A stretch of 9,414 nucleotides of DNA from Lentisphaeria bacterium (lineage in GTDB: Bacteria; Verrucomicrobiota; Lentisphaeria; Victivallales; JAUVCU01): assembly GCA_030590715.1 (NCBI GenBank), contig JAUVCU010000038.1:1-9414 (forward strand). The letters are read 5' to 3'. Below the pieces are notes generated by a model, which was not told the DNA's origin, made no database searches, and was given only the letters and a program-made list of their open reading frames with translations. Positions 1-6,013 of the stretch are shown here, piece after piece (position 1 is the first letter of the stretch; every line of letters begins with the position of its first letter). The translations under genes and the position numbers were made by a program.

Positions 1-2
1 GC

Positions 3-755
3 GAACACTTCAAGATTCAACGCATCGAAAAAGTTCTGGGGAAAAAGTTTGAGCTGCTAGCAATTCCAACAGGAAGCGAGATCAGCAGTATTCGCCTTGA
101 AAGTTTAGCAGAACGCATACGTGACACAAAAACAGACACAGACTTGATCGACAACAATCTTGAACGAATGTCATCCATTCTAGAGGAGCTCTCTAAAGAA
201 GAGTTGATCAAACACATCGCTTTATTAGAAGAACAGAAAACGTTACAGTACTACCGCGATACGCCGGACCTCAGCACGGAACCGGAAAAACAGCGTACGA
301 AGCCAAATCCTGAGACTCGTAAATCGGGACAAGAAGCGCGTGACGCCCATGTCGCACGTGAAATGACTGAGGGTATGATTGAGCTGGTAATCAACGTTGG
401 TAAACGCAACGAATTGACACCAAAAGCACTTAAAGAGCTGCTTAATGATTCTATGCCGGGTCGTCCGGTCGAAACTGGCCGTATTAACATAGTTGAAATG
501 CAGACCTACTTTGAAGTGCCATACTCCGACTCAATAGATCTTATAAATCATTTTAAAGCGAATCAATCGGAATTTGCCGGTCGACCAGTGAATGTGGCTT
601 TGGCCGGAAATGCAAAAACAGCTGTAGCCCCTGATCGTGATTCAAAGCGTGATTCACAGCGCAAAGGCCAGTTCGATAGAAAAAATAAAAGTCGCCAATC
701 AGGACAACAAAGACAAAGTAATACCCGTCCGTCAGGCCGCAAAAAGTACAACTAA
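3..755 (+). CDS. DEAD-box RNA helicase, C-terminal part (5' truncated by window edge)
   Basis: The frame is open from the first complete codon (position 3) to the stop, so the true start lies outside the window; the TTG at 144 is internal. About 250 residues are visible. Residues 1-40 match the end of the helicase C-terminal RecA domain of DEAD-box proteins (RIEKVLGKKFE followed by IPTGSEI). A charged helical linker follows. Residues ~125-201 read as a DbpA-type RNA-binding domain (MIELVINVGKRNELTP, a GRINIVEMQTYFEVP strand, then FAGRPVNVALAG). The last ~40 residues are a Lys/Arg/Gln/Ser-rich disordered tail typical of DeaD/CshA-like helicases. The family unwinds RNA duplexes using ATP in ribosome assembly and cold adaptation. 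The helicase motifs themselves are outside the window, so the exact subfamily is not assigned. A strong terminator follows 15 bases after the stop. Confidence 0.93.
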   Translation, partial: EHFKIQRIEKVLGKKFELLAIPTGSEISSIRLESLAERIRDTKTDTDLIDNNLERMSSILEELSKEELIKHIALLEEQKTLQYYRDTPDLSTEPEKQRTKPNPETRKSGQEARDAHVAREMTEGMIELVINVGKRNELTPKALKELLNDSMPGRPVETGRINIVEMQTYFEVPYSDSIDLINHFKANQSEFAGRPVNVALAGNAKTAVAPDRDSKRDSQRKGQFDRKNKSRQSGQQRQSNTRPSGRKKYN

Positions 756-770
756 TCAAAGCTGAAATTT

Positions 771-810
771 AATAAGGTTGGGGAATCATAATTTCCCCAA
801 CCTTATTTAT
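771..810 (+). terminator. Rho-independent terminator of the helicase gene
   Basis: Perfect 15-bp inverted repeat, AATAAGGTTGGGGAA (771-785) against TTCCCCAACCTTATT (793-807), with a 7-base loop. The outer A/T pairs supply a T-rich 3' side, so it may work in both directions. It starts 15 bases after the helicase stop. Confidence 0.9.
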
Positions 811-872
811 TACCAACTACTTGATACATTGCGATCAGCCTGTAGTTGTACGCGACTCAAAAAAACATATTA

Positions 873-886
873 TACCGCAAGCGGTA
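873..886. promoter_or_regulatory. Short palindrome upstream of the UPF0158 gene
   Basis: TACCGC (873-878) and GCGGTA (881-886) form a perfect 6-bp inverted repeat with a 2-base centre, about 100 bases upstream of the next start codon. The geometry suits a dimeric regulator site, but no factor is recognised. Confidence 0.3.
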
Positions 887-915
887 GAGATTTATTTGTT
901 TTATCACTTAAATTG

Positions 916-929
916 AGTTCAATCGAACT
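916..929. promoter_or_regulatory. Possible operator upstream of the UPF0158 gene
   Basis: AGTTC (916-920) and GAACT (925-929) are inverted around AATC, 57 bases upstream of the start codon at 986. The 9-mer ATCACTTAA just before it (903-911) also occurs in both arms of the inverted repeat in the 6003-6295 intergenic region. Function is inferred from position only. Confidence 0.25.
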
Positions 930-985
930 TATCGGAAGCTAAGATTTAACCCGTTTAAAGTATATATACCAACAAGGACAGTCCC

Positions 986-1411
986 ATGGCAAAATTTAAA
1001 TTTTCAGATATAGATAAAGCATTTGAGAAACTCAGTTCAAGTGCAAGAGAAACGATGTCAATTATGCTCGTAAAAGACACAGGAGAGATTCTTTGTCGCT
1101 CAACAGAAACTGGCGAAGACCAGATCGAAGAGCGGGAGACAGAACTGGAGACTGGCAAATACGCTTTCCTTCCGACTAAAAATGATCTTGATCTTGGACA
1201 CAATCTGGTCTTTTATTTCGTTTCAGAATTCATGAGTGCAGATTATCATAAAATCAGAAGCATCTTCCGCGGTCGTGGTGCATACCGTAAATATCACGAA
1301 ATGTTGAAGAACAAAGGGATGCTTAACGAATGGCAAAAGTTCGAAGCAAATGCCCAGGTAGACTTCCTGAAAGAATGGTGCAAAGAAAACGGAATTAAAG
1401 TGAAAAAATAA
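986..1411 (+). CDS. UPF0158 family protein
   Basis: A 141-aa protein of the uncharacterised UPF0158 family. The family fingerprint is in the C-terminal half: FRGRGAYRKYHEML (residues 94-107), then KGMLNEWQKFEANAQ (110-124) and an EWCKENGI end. The N-terminal part has the usual layout of a DIDKAFE helix, a short beta unit (MLVKDTGEILC) and a FLPTKNDLDLGHNLV segment. The expected length is about 140 aa, so it is complete. The ATG at 986 is preceded by AAGGA (974-978) at 7-base spacing. No signal peptide or membrane segment is seen, so it should be cytosolic. It is a single-gene unit, with the helicase terminator before it and hairpins after it. The molecular role is unknown. Confidence 0.88.
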   Translation: MAKFKFSDIDKAFEKLSSSARETMSIMLVKDTGEILCRSTETGEDQIEERETELETGKYAFLPTKNDLDLGHNLVFYFVSEFMSADYHKIRSIFRGRGAYRKYHEMLKNKGMLNEWQKFEANAQVDFLKEWCKENGIKVKK

Positions 1412-1424
1412 AGTTCGGAATAAA

Positions 1425-1454
1425 GTTGTTGTTTAATTACTACAAAGCAACAAC
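1425..1454 (+). repeat. Hairpin after the UPF0158 gene
   Basis: GTTGTTG (1425-1431) pairs with CAACAAC (1448-1454) across a 16-base loop, starting 13 bases after the stop codon. There is no T-run after it, so it is more likely a 3'-end stabilising hairpin than a terminator. Confidence 0.35.
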
Positions 1455-1467
1455 CTTCTATGCTAAT

Positions 1468-1501
1468 ACATGGACGTTCATTTTAGAGCTCCATGTTTAT
1501 A
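1468..1501 (+). terminator. Candidate terminator of the UPF0158 gene
   Basis: ACATGGA (1468-1474) pairs with TCCATGT (1490-1496) and is followed by the T/A-rich run TTATATT. The 15-base loop is long and the T-run is interrupted, so this is a moderate candidate. The stronger hairpin at 1510-1540 may do the work from both sides. Confidence 0.4.
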
Positions 1502-1509
1502 TTGCCGGC

Positions 1510-1540
1510 AAAAATAGCAGGTCTATTTCCCGCTATTTTT
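1510..1540. terminator. Bidirectional terminator between two convergent genes
   Basis: AAAAATAGC (1510-1518) pairs with GCTATTTTT (1532-1540), extended inward by two G-C pairs after one A/C mismatch; the loop is 7 bases. A-run and T-run form the outer arms, the usual shape of a terminator that works in both directions. On the minus strand it overlaps the last codons and the stop of the Bfd-like gene (1523-1525), so the hairpin is partly coding. Confidence 0.65.
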
Positions 1541-1702
1541 CTGAGCAATAAGCATCTTTTCTATCATGTGTCGACACGATCCGCAGCCGGTTCCGGCCCG
1601 AGATCTAATTCCCACATCATAAATAGTCTTCGCTCCGCGTGAAATGGCTTTATCCACATCCTCTTTTGTCGCCTTACGGCAACGGCATATTACATCTGAC
1701 AT
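1523..1702 (-). CDS. Bfd-like [2Fe-2S] protein (bacterioferritin-associated ferredoxin type)
   Basis: A stand-alone 59-aa [2Fe-2S]-binding domain of the BFD type. Cysteines 6, 8, 40 and 43 give C-x-C-x31-C-x2-C, the family's cluster-binding spacing, with the conserved RAGTGCGSC block at residues 36-43. In known members it passes electrons to bacterioferritin for iron release, or forms a domain of NirB/assimilatory nitrite reductases and other redox enzymes. No bacterioferritin gene is nearby, so the partner is unknown. A 20-residue upstream extension is open, but the start at 1702 is preferred: the domain begins MSDVICRC and AGGA lies 8 bases upstream. An FNR-like dyad (1796-1809) suggests oxygen-responsive control. 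It converges on the UPF0158 gene. Confidence 0.85.
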   Translation of the reverse strand: MSDVICRCRKATKEDVDKAISRGAKTIYDVGIRSRAGTGCGSCRHMIEKMLIAQKNSGK

Positions 1703-1720
1703 TATATTTGTCCTCATATT

Positions 1721-1726
1721 ATTATA
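1721..1726 (-). promoter_or_regulatory. Candidate -10 element for the Bfd-like gene
   Basis: The minus strand reads TATAAT here, 18 bases upstream of the chosen start codon. No good -35 is present at the normal distance, which would fit an activator-dependent promoter using the upstream FNR-like dyad. Confidence 0.3.
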
Positions 1727-1795
1727 AAAAACGGCAAGCTCAAGAGACTCAGAAGAACACATACTCCTTTAAGCCACAACAAAGTTGTTTTGAAT

Positions 1796-1809
1796 CTGAT
1801 ACAAATCAA
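1796..1809. promoter_or_regulatory. FNR/CRP-type binding site
   Basis: CTGATACAAATCAA matches the FNR consensus TTGAT-N4-ATCAA at 9 of 10 specified positions; TGAT and ATCA are a perfect dyad. It lies about 94 bases upstream of the Bfd-like start codon, between two divergent genes. Which gene it serves and which CRP/FNR-family protein binds it are inferred. Confidence 0.4.
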
Positions 1810-1982
1810 GAGCGATGTTAAAACGGCATGATGATTTTTTAAGATTCCAAATAATAATTCTTTTCAGTAGAAAGTTGGAACCAATTGTAACTTAACAGAC
1901 CGAACATCCTTTCAATCCACAATATACCGATTATCTTAACTAAGTCTTAAATCTGGCAGAGTTTCAGATTGGCATCGAACAG

Positions 1983-2010
1983 TTATGCACAGTAAAATCA
2001 ATTATATATA
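1983..2010 (+). promoter_or_regulatory. Candidate promoter of the lysine-rich small gene
   Basis: TTATGC (1983-1988) and TATATA (2005-2010) are 16 bases apart. The -10 is acceptable and the -35 is poor. It would give a leader of roughly 50 bases before the start codon at 2067. Confidence 0.3.
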
Positions 2011-2066
2011 GGGTGTATTTAGTAAGACAAAGCACACACTTAACGTACTGAACAAAGGAGTCAATC

Positions 2067-2174
2067 ATGGGTAAAAATCAAGATGCAAAAAAGGCAGTAA
2101 AAAAAGAACCAACAAAAACATTGAAAGAGAAACGAGCTGAGAAAAAAGCAAAAAAAGCTGGTAAGAGCGCATAA
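2067..2174 (+). CDS. 35-aa lysine-rich small protein
   Basis: A complete 35-codon ORF beginning MGKNQDAKKAVKKEP and ending KKAGKSA. About 40% of residues are lysine and most of the rest are Ala, Glu or Thr, so it should be a highly basic, soluble and possibly helical or disordered peptide. The AAAGGAG at 2054-2060 is a near-ideal ribosome binding site at 6-base spacing, and a hairpin follows the stop. These signals, rather than length, support it as a real gene. I recall similar tiny lysine-rich ORFs in Desulfovibrio-type genomes, but no function is known to me. A nucleic-acid-binding or ribosome-associated role would be a guess from charge alone. Confidence 0.7.
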   Translation: MGKNQDAKKAVKKEPTKTLKEKRAEKKAKKAGKSA

Positions 2175-2192
2175 AGAATATGTTGTAAATAT

Positions 2193-2465
2193 TTAAACGC
2201 TCCTGTACTTGAGGGGCGTTGATTTAAGAAAAAAGTACACAGTCTTTCCATAAGAACGGACACGGACTCGTTTCCTGGACTTTATCCACATAATCTTCAG
2301 CAATTTTTCTAACCACGTTTTTTTGTTCTGATAATTTCCAGCTCCGTCAATTGCGTTCCGCACAGACAAGCAAATCCCATCTTCCTCAATACCGTATTTG
2401 AATATATAAGCCAGCACCACTCGATCTCTGATTTTTGAAAGATAATTATTTACAAGGAAGAACAT
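2193..2465 (-). CDS. Hypothetical 90-aa protein, doubtful
   Basis: A 90-codon minus-strand frame from ATG at 2465. No family is recognised. The interior looks protein-like (YGIEEDGICLSVRNAIDG, a KTWLEKLLKIMW helix, then a basic KRVRVRSYGKTVYFF strand) with no low-complexity bias. Against it: no ribosome binding site precedes the ATG, an in-frame stop lies 15 bases further upstream, and the last codons run through the hairpin at 2196-2220. It lies 59 bases downstream of pxpC in the same direction and could be a decayed or N-terminally truncated gene at the operon's end. Confidence 0.4.
   Translation of the reverse strand: MFFLVNNYLSKIRDRVVLAYIFKYGIEEDGICLSVRNAIDGAGNYQNKKTWLEKLLKIMWIKSRKRVRVRSYGKTVYFFLKSTPLKYRSV
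2196..2220. terminator. Terminator-like hairpin after the small lysine-rich gene
   Basis: AACGCTCC (2196-2203) pairs with GGGGCGTT (2213-2220) through 8 pairs including one G-T wobble, with a 9-base loop, 21 bases after the stop. The following T-run is poor. Read on the minus strand, it is followed by TAAATATTT and could end transcription coming from the pxp operon. Confidence 0.5.
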
Positions 2466-2524
2466 GAAGAGCAGGAAGGTTTAGTATAAAACATTCCTCC
2501 CAATCTTTCAGATTTATAAATAAT

Positions 2525-3457
2525 CTACGCCGGAAAGTCTTTATTCTGATGGCGGAAAAGTTCCAGGGCAACACTCAATTCAATCAGTTCAAATGAGATA
2601 GTGTTTCCCGGCCGGAGCTGGCCGAGAATTGGAAGATCAATACTCGCAACATTGGCAATCCGCGTATAGCCCCCCGTCGTCTGACTGTCCGCAAGCAGAA
2701 TGATCGGAAGTCCATTAGCCGGAACCTGAACCGTTCCGAATTGGACAGAAGCGGAAAGAATGTCGGCACTTTCGTTATGTTCTATTTTGGCACCATTCAA
2801 ACGGCACCCCATTCGGTCAAGCTCTGCAGAAACCGTGTAGTCAGAATTCAGAAAGGAATTAACTCCCGGTTTTGTAAAAGCATTAAATTCGGGCCCGACA
2901 ATCACACGAAGACGGTAATGAGAGCTTGCCATAAAAGCAACGCGTTCCGGCAGCTTTCGAGAAATAGAAGCTATAGAATTTGAAGAACAACCTAGTTTAT
3001 CGCCCTTTTTCAAAACAGCCCCATTAATCCCGCCAATGCAGGCCCGGCTGTATGTAGACACACTTCCCAACTGTGGCTTTATCGAAAAACCACCAGAGAC
3101 TGCAAGGTATGTTCGACAACCTTTCCCACAGCTTTTAAAACTCAGAGTACTTCCTTTTGCTATATTTACCGTCTGATTGAGAGGAATGCGTTCTCCATCG
3201 ACAGAAACTGACATATCAGCACCGGTTATTGCAATACTACACTCATCACTAAAGAGAAGCGTCGGCCCGACGAGCGTACACTCAAGACAAGCAGTATCGA
3301 TCGGATTACCAACAAGATAGTTTGCCTGTTTGAACGAGTAAGAATCCATCGCACCCGCTGTCGGCATACCTATATGACGGTGGCCATATCGTCCAAGATC
3401 CTGAATACTTGTCGATAGACCGGCCTCGACAACAGTTATAAAAGGCTGACTACTCAT
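2525..3457 (-). CDS. pxpC: 5-oxoprolinase subunit PxpC (biotin-dependent carboxyltransferase-like, KipA family)
   Basis: Large subunit of the three-component prokaryotic 5-oxoprolinase, which with PxpA and PxpB converts 5-oxo-L-proline, ATP and water to glutamate, ADP and phosphate. Numbered from the start used here (310 aa), the family blocks are GLSTSIQDLGR (13-23), the GAMDSYSF segment (35-42), VIVGPEFN (185-192), AELDRMGCRLNG (211-222) and the long C-terminal signature from GTVQVPANG to TGGYTRIANV (241-270). Length is normal. The start at 3457 is preferred over ATG 3469 because GGTGA sits 5 bases upstream; it gives an 8-base overlap with the pxpB stop, implying translational coupling. Cytosolic; no signal peptide. 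The family was formerly annotated as KipA or urea amidolyase-like. Confidence 0.93.
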   Translation of the reverse strand: MSSQPFITVVEAGLSTSIQDLGRYGHRHIGMPTAGAMDSYSFKQANYLVGNPIDTACLECTLVGPTLLFSDECSIAITGADMSVSVDGERIPLNQTVNIAKGSTLSFKSCGKGCRTYLAVSGGFSIKPQLGSVSTYSRACIGGINGAVLKKGDKLGCSSNSIASISRKLPERVAFMASSHYRLRVIVGPEFNAFTKPGVNSFLNSDYTVSAELDRMGCRLNGAKIEHNESADILSASVQFGTVQVPANGLPIILLADSQTTGGYTRIANVASIDLPILGQLRPGNTISFELIELSVALELFRHQNKDFPA

Positions 3458-4160
3458 TTGCGTCACCATTCTTTTTTAGGGCGTAAAACTGTTCTTCATC
3501 AATAGCATAAAACTGAATTGCTTCACCAGCCTCCACAAGCACATTTGGAATTCGGTTAATATCAAAAATAGTTAATGGAGTCTGACCGATTAACTGCCAG
3601 CCCCCGGGACTTTCAATCGGATAAATCCCTGTCTGCTTTCCTGCAATCCCAACTGAACCTGCGGGTATTTTCAGACGAGGCCTGCTTTTGCGCAGGCAAT
3701 GGATTGCCCCCGAAAGATTTCCCAGATAACAAAAGCCTGGTGTAAATCCAAGCATATATACCGGATATATAGAACCGGTATGAACACGAATAACCTCTTC
3801 TTCGGAGATACCATTATGCTTTGCAACATGTGCTAGATCCGGCCCGAATGCTCCACCGTAACAAACAGGAATGCGGTGAACGTGCCGTTGAAAGTCTCTC
3901 TTTACTGATAGCTCATTGAGTAAGGCTTTGAGCGAATTAAATACAGAAGAATGGTCAACTGCCAATGCGTTGTAATATACCGCGACCTCACAATAACTGG
4001 GCACTACCTCGATCACACCAGGCAATTGGCTTTCAACCACACGGTTGGCAAACTCAATAACACTATGATTTACGTCCTCCGAAACAGTATTCCCGAAACG
4101 GACTAGCCAGCATTGGTCGCCCAGAGGTAAAAGTTCAGGATAGTGAGTGTGTAAAGTCAT
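3450..4160 (-). CDS. pxpB: 5-oxoprolinase subunit PxpB (KipI/allophanate hydrolase subunit 1 family)
   Basis: A 236-aa protein with all KipI-family blocks: LGDQCWLVRFGN (13-24), the RIPVCYGGAFGPDL core (96-109), YMLGFTPGFCYLG (135-147), and the PRLKIPAGSVGIAG to PIESPGGWQLIGQTP region (161-195). In 5-oxoprolinase it pairs with PxpC; Bacillus KipI additionally inhibits a sporulation kinase, a role not implied here. It is the middle gene of pxpA-pxpB-pxpC, 11 bases after the pxpA stop. No convincing ribosome binding site precedes ATG 4160, so expression probably depends on coupling to pxpA. The 3' end overlaps pxpC. Confidence 0.94.
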   Translation of the reverse strand: MTLHTHYPELLPLGDQCWLVRFGNTVSEDVNHSVIEFANRVVESQLPGVIEVVPSYCEVAVYYNALAVDHSSVFNSLKALLNELSVKRDFQRHVHRIPVCYGGAFGPDLAHVAKHNGISEEEVIRVHTGSIYPVYMLGFTPGFCYLGNLSGAIHCLRKSRPRLKIPAGSVGIAGKQTGIYPIESPGGWQLIGQTPLTIFDINRIPNVLVEAGEAIQFYAIDEEQFYALKKNGDANE

Positions 4161-4171
4161 TGATTAGATAC

Positions 4172-4927
4172 TTATGAGTTATGTATTGAACAAATGTCAA
4201 TATTTTTTAAACGGAGGAATTCATAAATTTTCTCGATGAAAACAGCCCCGTTTGGCGTATCACCGTGAACACAGATCGTTTGAGCATCAACGTCAACAAC
4301 GTTGTTACTAGCCGAAATGATCTGTTTCTTAAGAACCATATGCTCCACCTGATTAAAACAGTCGGCGATCTTATCAATAACAGCCCCCTGCATTGTTCGG
4401 GGCATAAGCTGTCCGTCATCACAATAACGCCGGTCGGCAAAGACTTCGTTGGCAAACGGCAGACCGATAGCACTTGCGGCACGCTGCATGTCTGAATTGG
4501 CAAGTCCGATAAGAATAAGTGCAGGGTCGATTTTCTTGATTGTCTGAGCAATTGTAAGAGCATAATCATAATTAACGGCGGCATGATTATACATTGCTCC
4601 GTGCGGCTTTACATGATTAAGCTGTGCCCCTGCTGCCTCAGCCATTGTTTTCAAAGCGCCAATCTGGTAAAGCAGCGTCGCTTCCAGCTCTTTATCGGTA
4701 AGTTCCATAAACTTCCGTCCGAAGCCCGCTTTATCATCAAAGCCTGGATGAGCCCCGATCGCGACGTTATTGGCGACTGCAAGCTCAACACACCGGTACA
4801 TTTCATCAGGCCCACCGGCATGCATTCCGCAGGCTATGTTCACTGAACTAATATGCTGCATTATTTTAGCATCGAGTTCAGGTGATCCAGCCCCTTCGCC
4901 CATATCACAATTAAGGTCTATCTGCAT
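4172..4927 (-). CDS. pxpA: 5-oxoprolinase subunit PxpA (LamB/YcsF family)
   Basis: A 251-aa LamB/YcsF-family protein. Conserved blocks in order: DLNCDMGE (4-11), NIACGMHAG (30-38), GAHPGF (58-63), GFGRK (68-72), YQIGAL (87-92), HVKPHGAMYN (105-114), EVFADRRY (161-168) and CVHGDTP (219-225). The His/Asp-rich blocks form the putative metal/active site of a TIM-barrel-like deacetylase-related fold. Normal length, cytosolic, first gene of the operon. With PxpB and PxpC it opens 5-oxoproline, a product of spontaneous glutamine/glutamate cyclisation. The upstream GTGAG is only a weak ribosome binding site, and no clear promoter was found in 4928-5192. Confidence 0.95.
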   Translation of the reverse strand: MQIDLNCDMGEGAGSPELDAKIMQHISSVNIACGMHAGGPDEMYRCVELAVANNVAIGAHPGFDDKAGFGRKFMELTDKELEATLLYQIGALKTMAEAAGAQLNHVKPHGAMYNHAAVNYDYALTIAQTIKKIDPALILIGLANSDMQRAASAIGLPFANEVFADRRYCDDGQLMPRTMQGAVIDKIADCFNQVEHMVLKKQIISASNNVVDVDAQTICVHGDTPNGAVFIEKIYEFLRLKNIDICSIHNS

Positions 4928-5107
4928 ATCAAAAACTCACATTCTTAGATTCATCTTTTTCTTCTACTTTAACCTAGTAGAGAATAACCAAGAAACAACA
5001 ATAACAATGGAAAGCTCACCTGGTCGCTCAATCAGTTTGCCGAAATCACTGTACTGTCGGCATTAGAGCCCATGTTACACAAAAGATGTCCATACAAAAA
5101 ATGCACT

Positions 5108-5127
5108 AAAAAAGGTGAGGCCTTCTT
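5108..5127 (-). terminator. Candidate terminator of the K+ channel gene
   Basis: On the minus strand AAGAAGG (5127-5121) pairs with CCTTTTT (5115-5109) through 7 pairs, one of them G-T, around a 5-base loop, and the stem ends in a T-run. It lies 65 bases after the channel stop, within the 265-base gap before pxpA; nothing else recognisable was seen in that gap. The stem is short, so readthrough into pxpA is possible. Confidence 0.4.
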
Positions 5128-5192
5128 ACACATTTAACCCTAAAAAATTATTTGTGTGCATTAGTGTTAATTCGCGGTTCGTTTGTGAATTG

Positions 5193-6002
5193 TTAAGACT
5201 GATCATCGCCGGAGTATTCCTGATAAACGATCGCGCCGCAGGATTTGCAGTGAGAGGCATCTTTATCGTGACCGATAAGTCCGCATTCCACACAAACAAC
5301 ATCATTTTTACTCCGATCAGCCAACAATATACGAACTAGCTTACCAGCTTGGAACGGAACAAGAACAGCACCGCCGAGGATCATAACCACCGTTCCCCAT
5401 CGTCCACCAGCGGTTATCGGCGTCATATCACCAAAACCTACCGTCGACAACGTTACTACGCAAAAATAAAATGCATCACTGAATGTCCTGATCTGCGGAG
5501 CATCGTGTGTTGATTCAAAATAGAGAATAAACCCCGATGAGACAAAAAGAATTGTAAAAACAGTAAATACAGTTCGTGCGACCTGAAGCTGAAGCTCACT
5601 AAGTTTGCCGAAAAAGAACGTTTCCGTTTCAAGAAAACGGATAAACCGGAGAACTCGGAGTACTTTCAATCCGCTCAAGAACCTCAGTTCAGAAAGAGTA
5701 ATAAAGGAAGGTAGGATTGAGACCAGATCAACAAGTCCGTAAAAACTGAAAATGTACTTGAGTTTTTTCTCCGCAACCCAAACTCTTAACATATATTCTA
5801 CGGAAAATACGGTCACAACAATCACATCAAACAATTGAAGAGCGGGAGGAAGTTCATCGCCATACCTGCTGTTAACCACAAAGAGCGCACAGGCGATAAG
5901 GTTGAAAACCAAAAGAATAAGGTCGACAACCTTACCGGCAACCGATTTTGAGTCCTGCAGACAAAACGCAACTCTTTCTTTAATCCTCAAATTTGGCTCC
6001 AT
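5193..6002 (-). CDS. Voltage-gated K+ channel with a C-terminal zinc ribbon
   Basis: A 269-aa inner-membrane six-segment K+ channel of the prokaryotic Kv type. Approximate segments: S1 22-45; S2 56-77 with a conserved acidic E69; S3 86-103 with D92; S4 107-124, bearing positive charges at every third position (K113, R116, R119, R122); S5 141-163; re-entrant pore with the selectivity filter TVGFGD (187-192); and S6 200-228. The filter identifies K+ selectivity and the S4 pattern identifies a voltage sensor. After S6 comes a cytosolic tail with CVEC (237-240) and CKSC (252-255), a zinc-ribbon-like knuckle pair, instead of the RCK or cyclic-nucleotide domains common on such channels. The start codon lacks a strong ribosome binding site. 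An extended -10 promoter lies at 6048-6056. Neighbouring pxp genes have no obvious link. Confidence 0.93.
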   Translation of the reverse strand: MEPNLRIKERVAFCLQDSKSVAGKVVDLILLVFNLIACALFVVNSRYGDELPPALQLFDVIVVTVFSVEYMLRVWVAEKKLKYIFSFYGLVDLVSILPSFITLSELRFLSGLKVLRVLRFIRFLETETFFFGKLSELQLQVARTVFTVFTILFVSSGFILYFESTHDAPQIRTFSDAFYFCVVTLSTVGFGDMTPITAGGRWGTVVMILGGAVLVPFQAGKLVRILLADRSKNDVVCVECGLIGHDKDASHCKSCGAIVYQEYSGDDQS

Positions 6003-6013
6003 TTGTATTCTAC

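Larger units (their letters stand above)
1703..2066. other. Divergent intergenic region, Bfd-like gene / lysine-rich small gene
   Basis: 364 A/T-rich bases without a credible coding frame. It holds the -10 and FNR-like dyad for the minus-strand Bfd-like gene, a short AACAA/TTGTT inverted repeat at 1778-1789, and the presumed promoter of the small lysine-rich gene near 1983-2010. Nothing recognisable was seen between about 1815 and 1980. Confidence 0.5.

Noticed and set aside
144..755. A 203-aa protein starting at TTG 144
   Set aside because: The frame continues open to the left edge and the upstream residues match the helicase C-terminal domain, so this is an internal codon of a longer gene.
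1703..1762. A 20-residue N-terminal extension of the Bfd-like protein
   Set aside because: The [2Fe-2S] domain begins at MSDVICRC, which has its own AGGA ribosome binding site; the extension contains the TATAAT and looks like promoter sequence.
1970..1992. Sigma-54 promoter (TTGGCA ... TGC) upstream of the lysine-rich gene
   Set aside because: The GG-to-GC distance is 14 rather than the required 10 bases.
2502..2514. AATCT/AGATT hairpin as pxp operon terminator
   Set aside because: Only a 5-bp A/T-rich stem and no T-run on the minus strand.
3458..3469. pxpC start at ATG 3469
   Set aside because: Possible, but the ATG at 3457 has the better GGTGA spacing and a typical short overlap with pxpB; the difference is only four residues.
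4265..5066. Plus-strand frames antisense to pxpA
   Set aside because: Shadows of a strongly conserved coding sequence on the other strand; no start signals.
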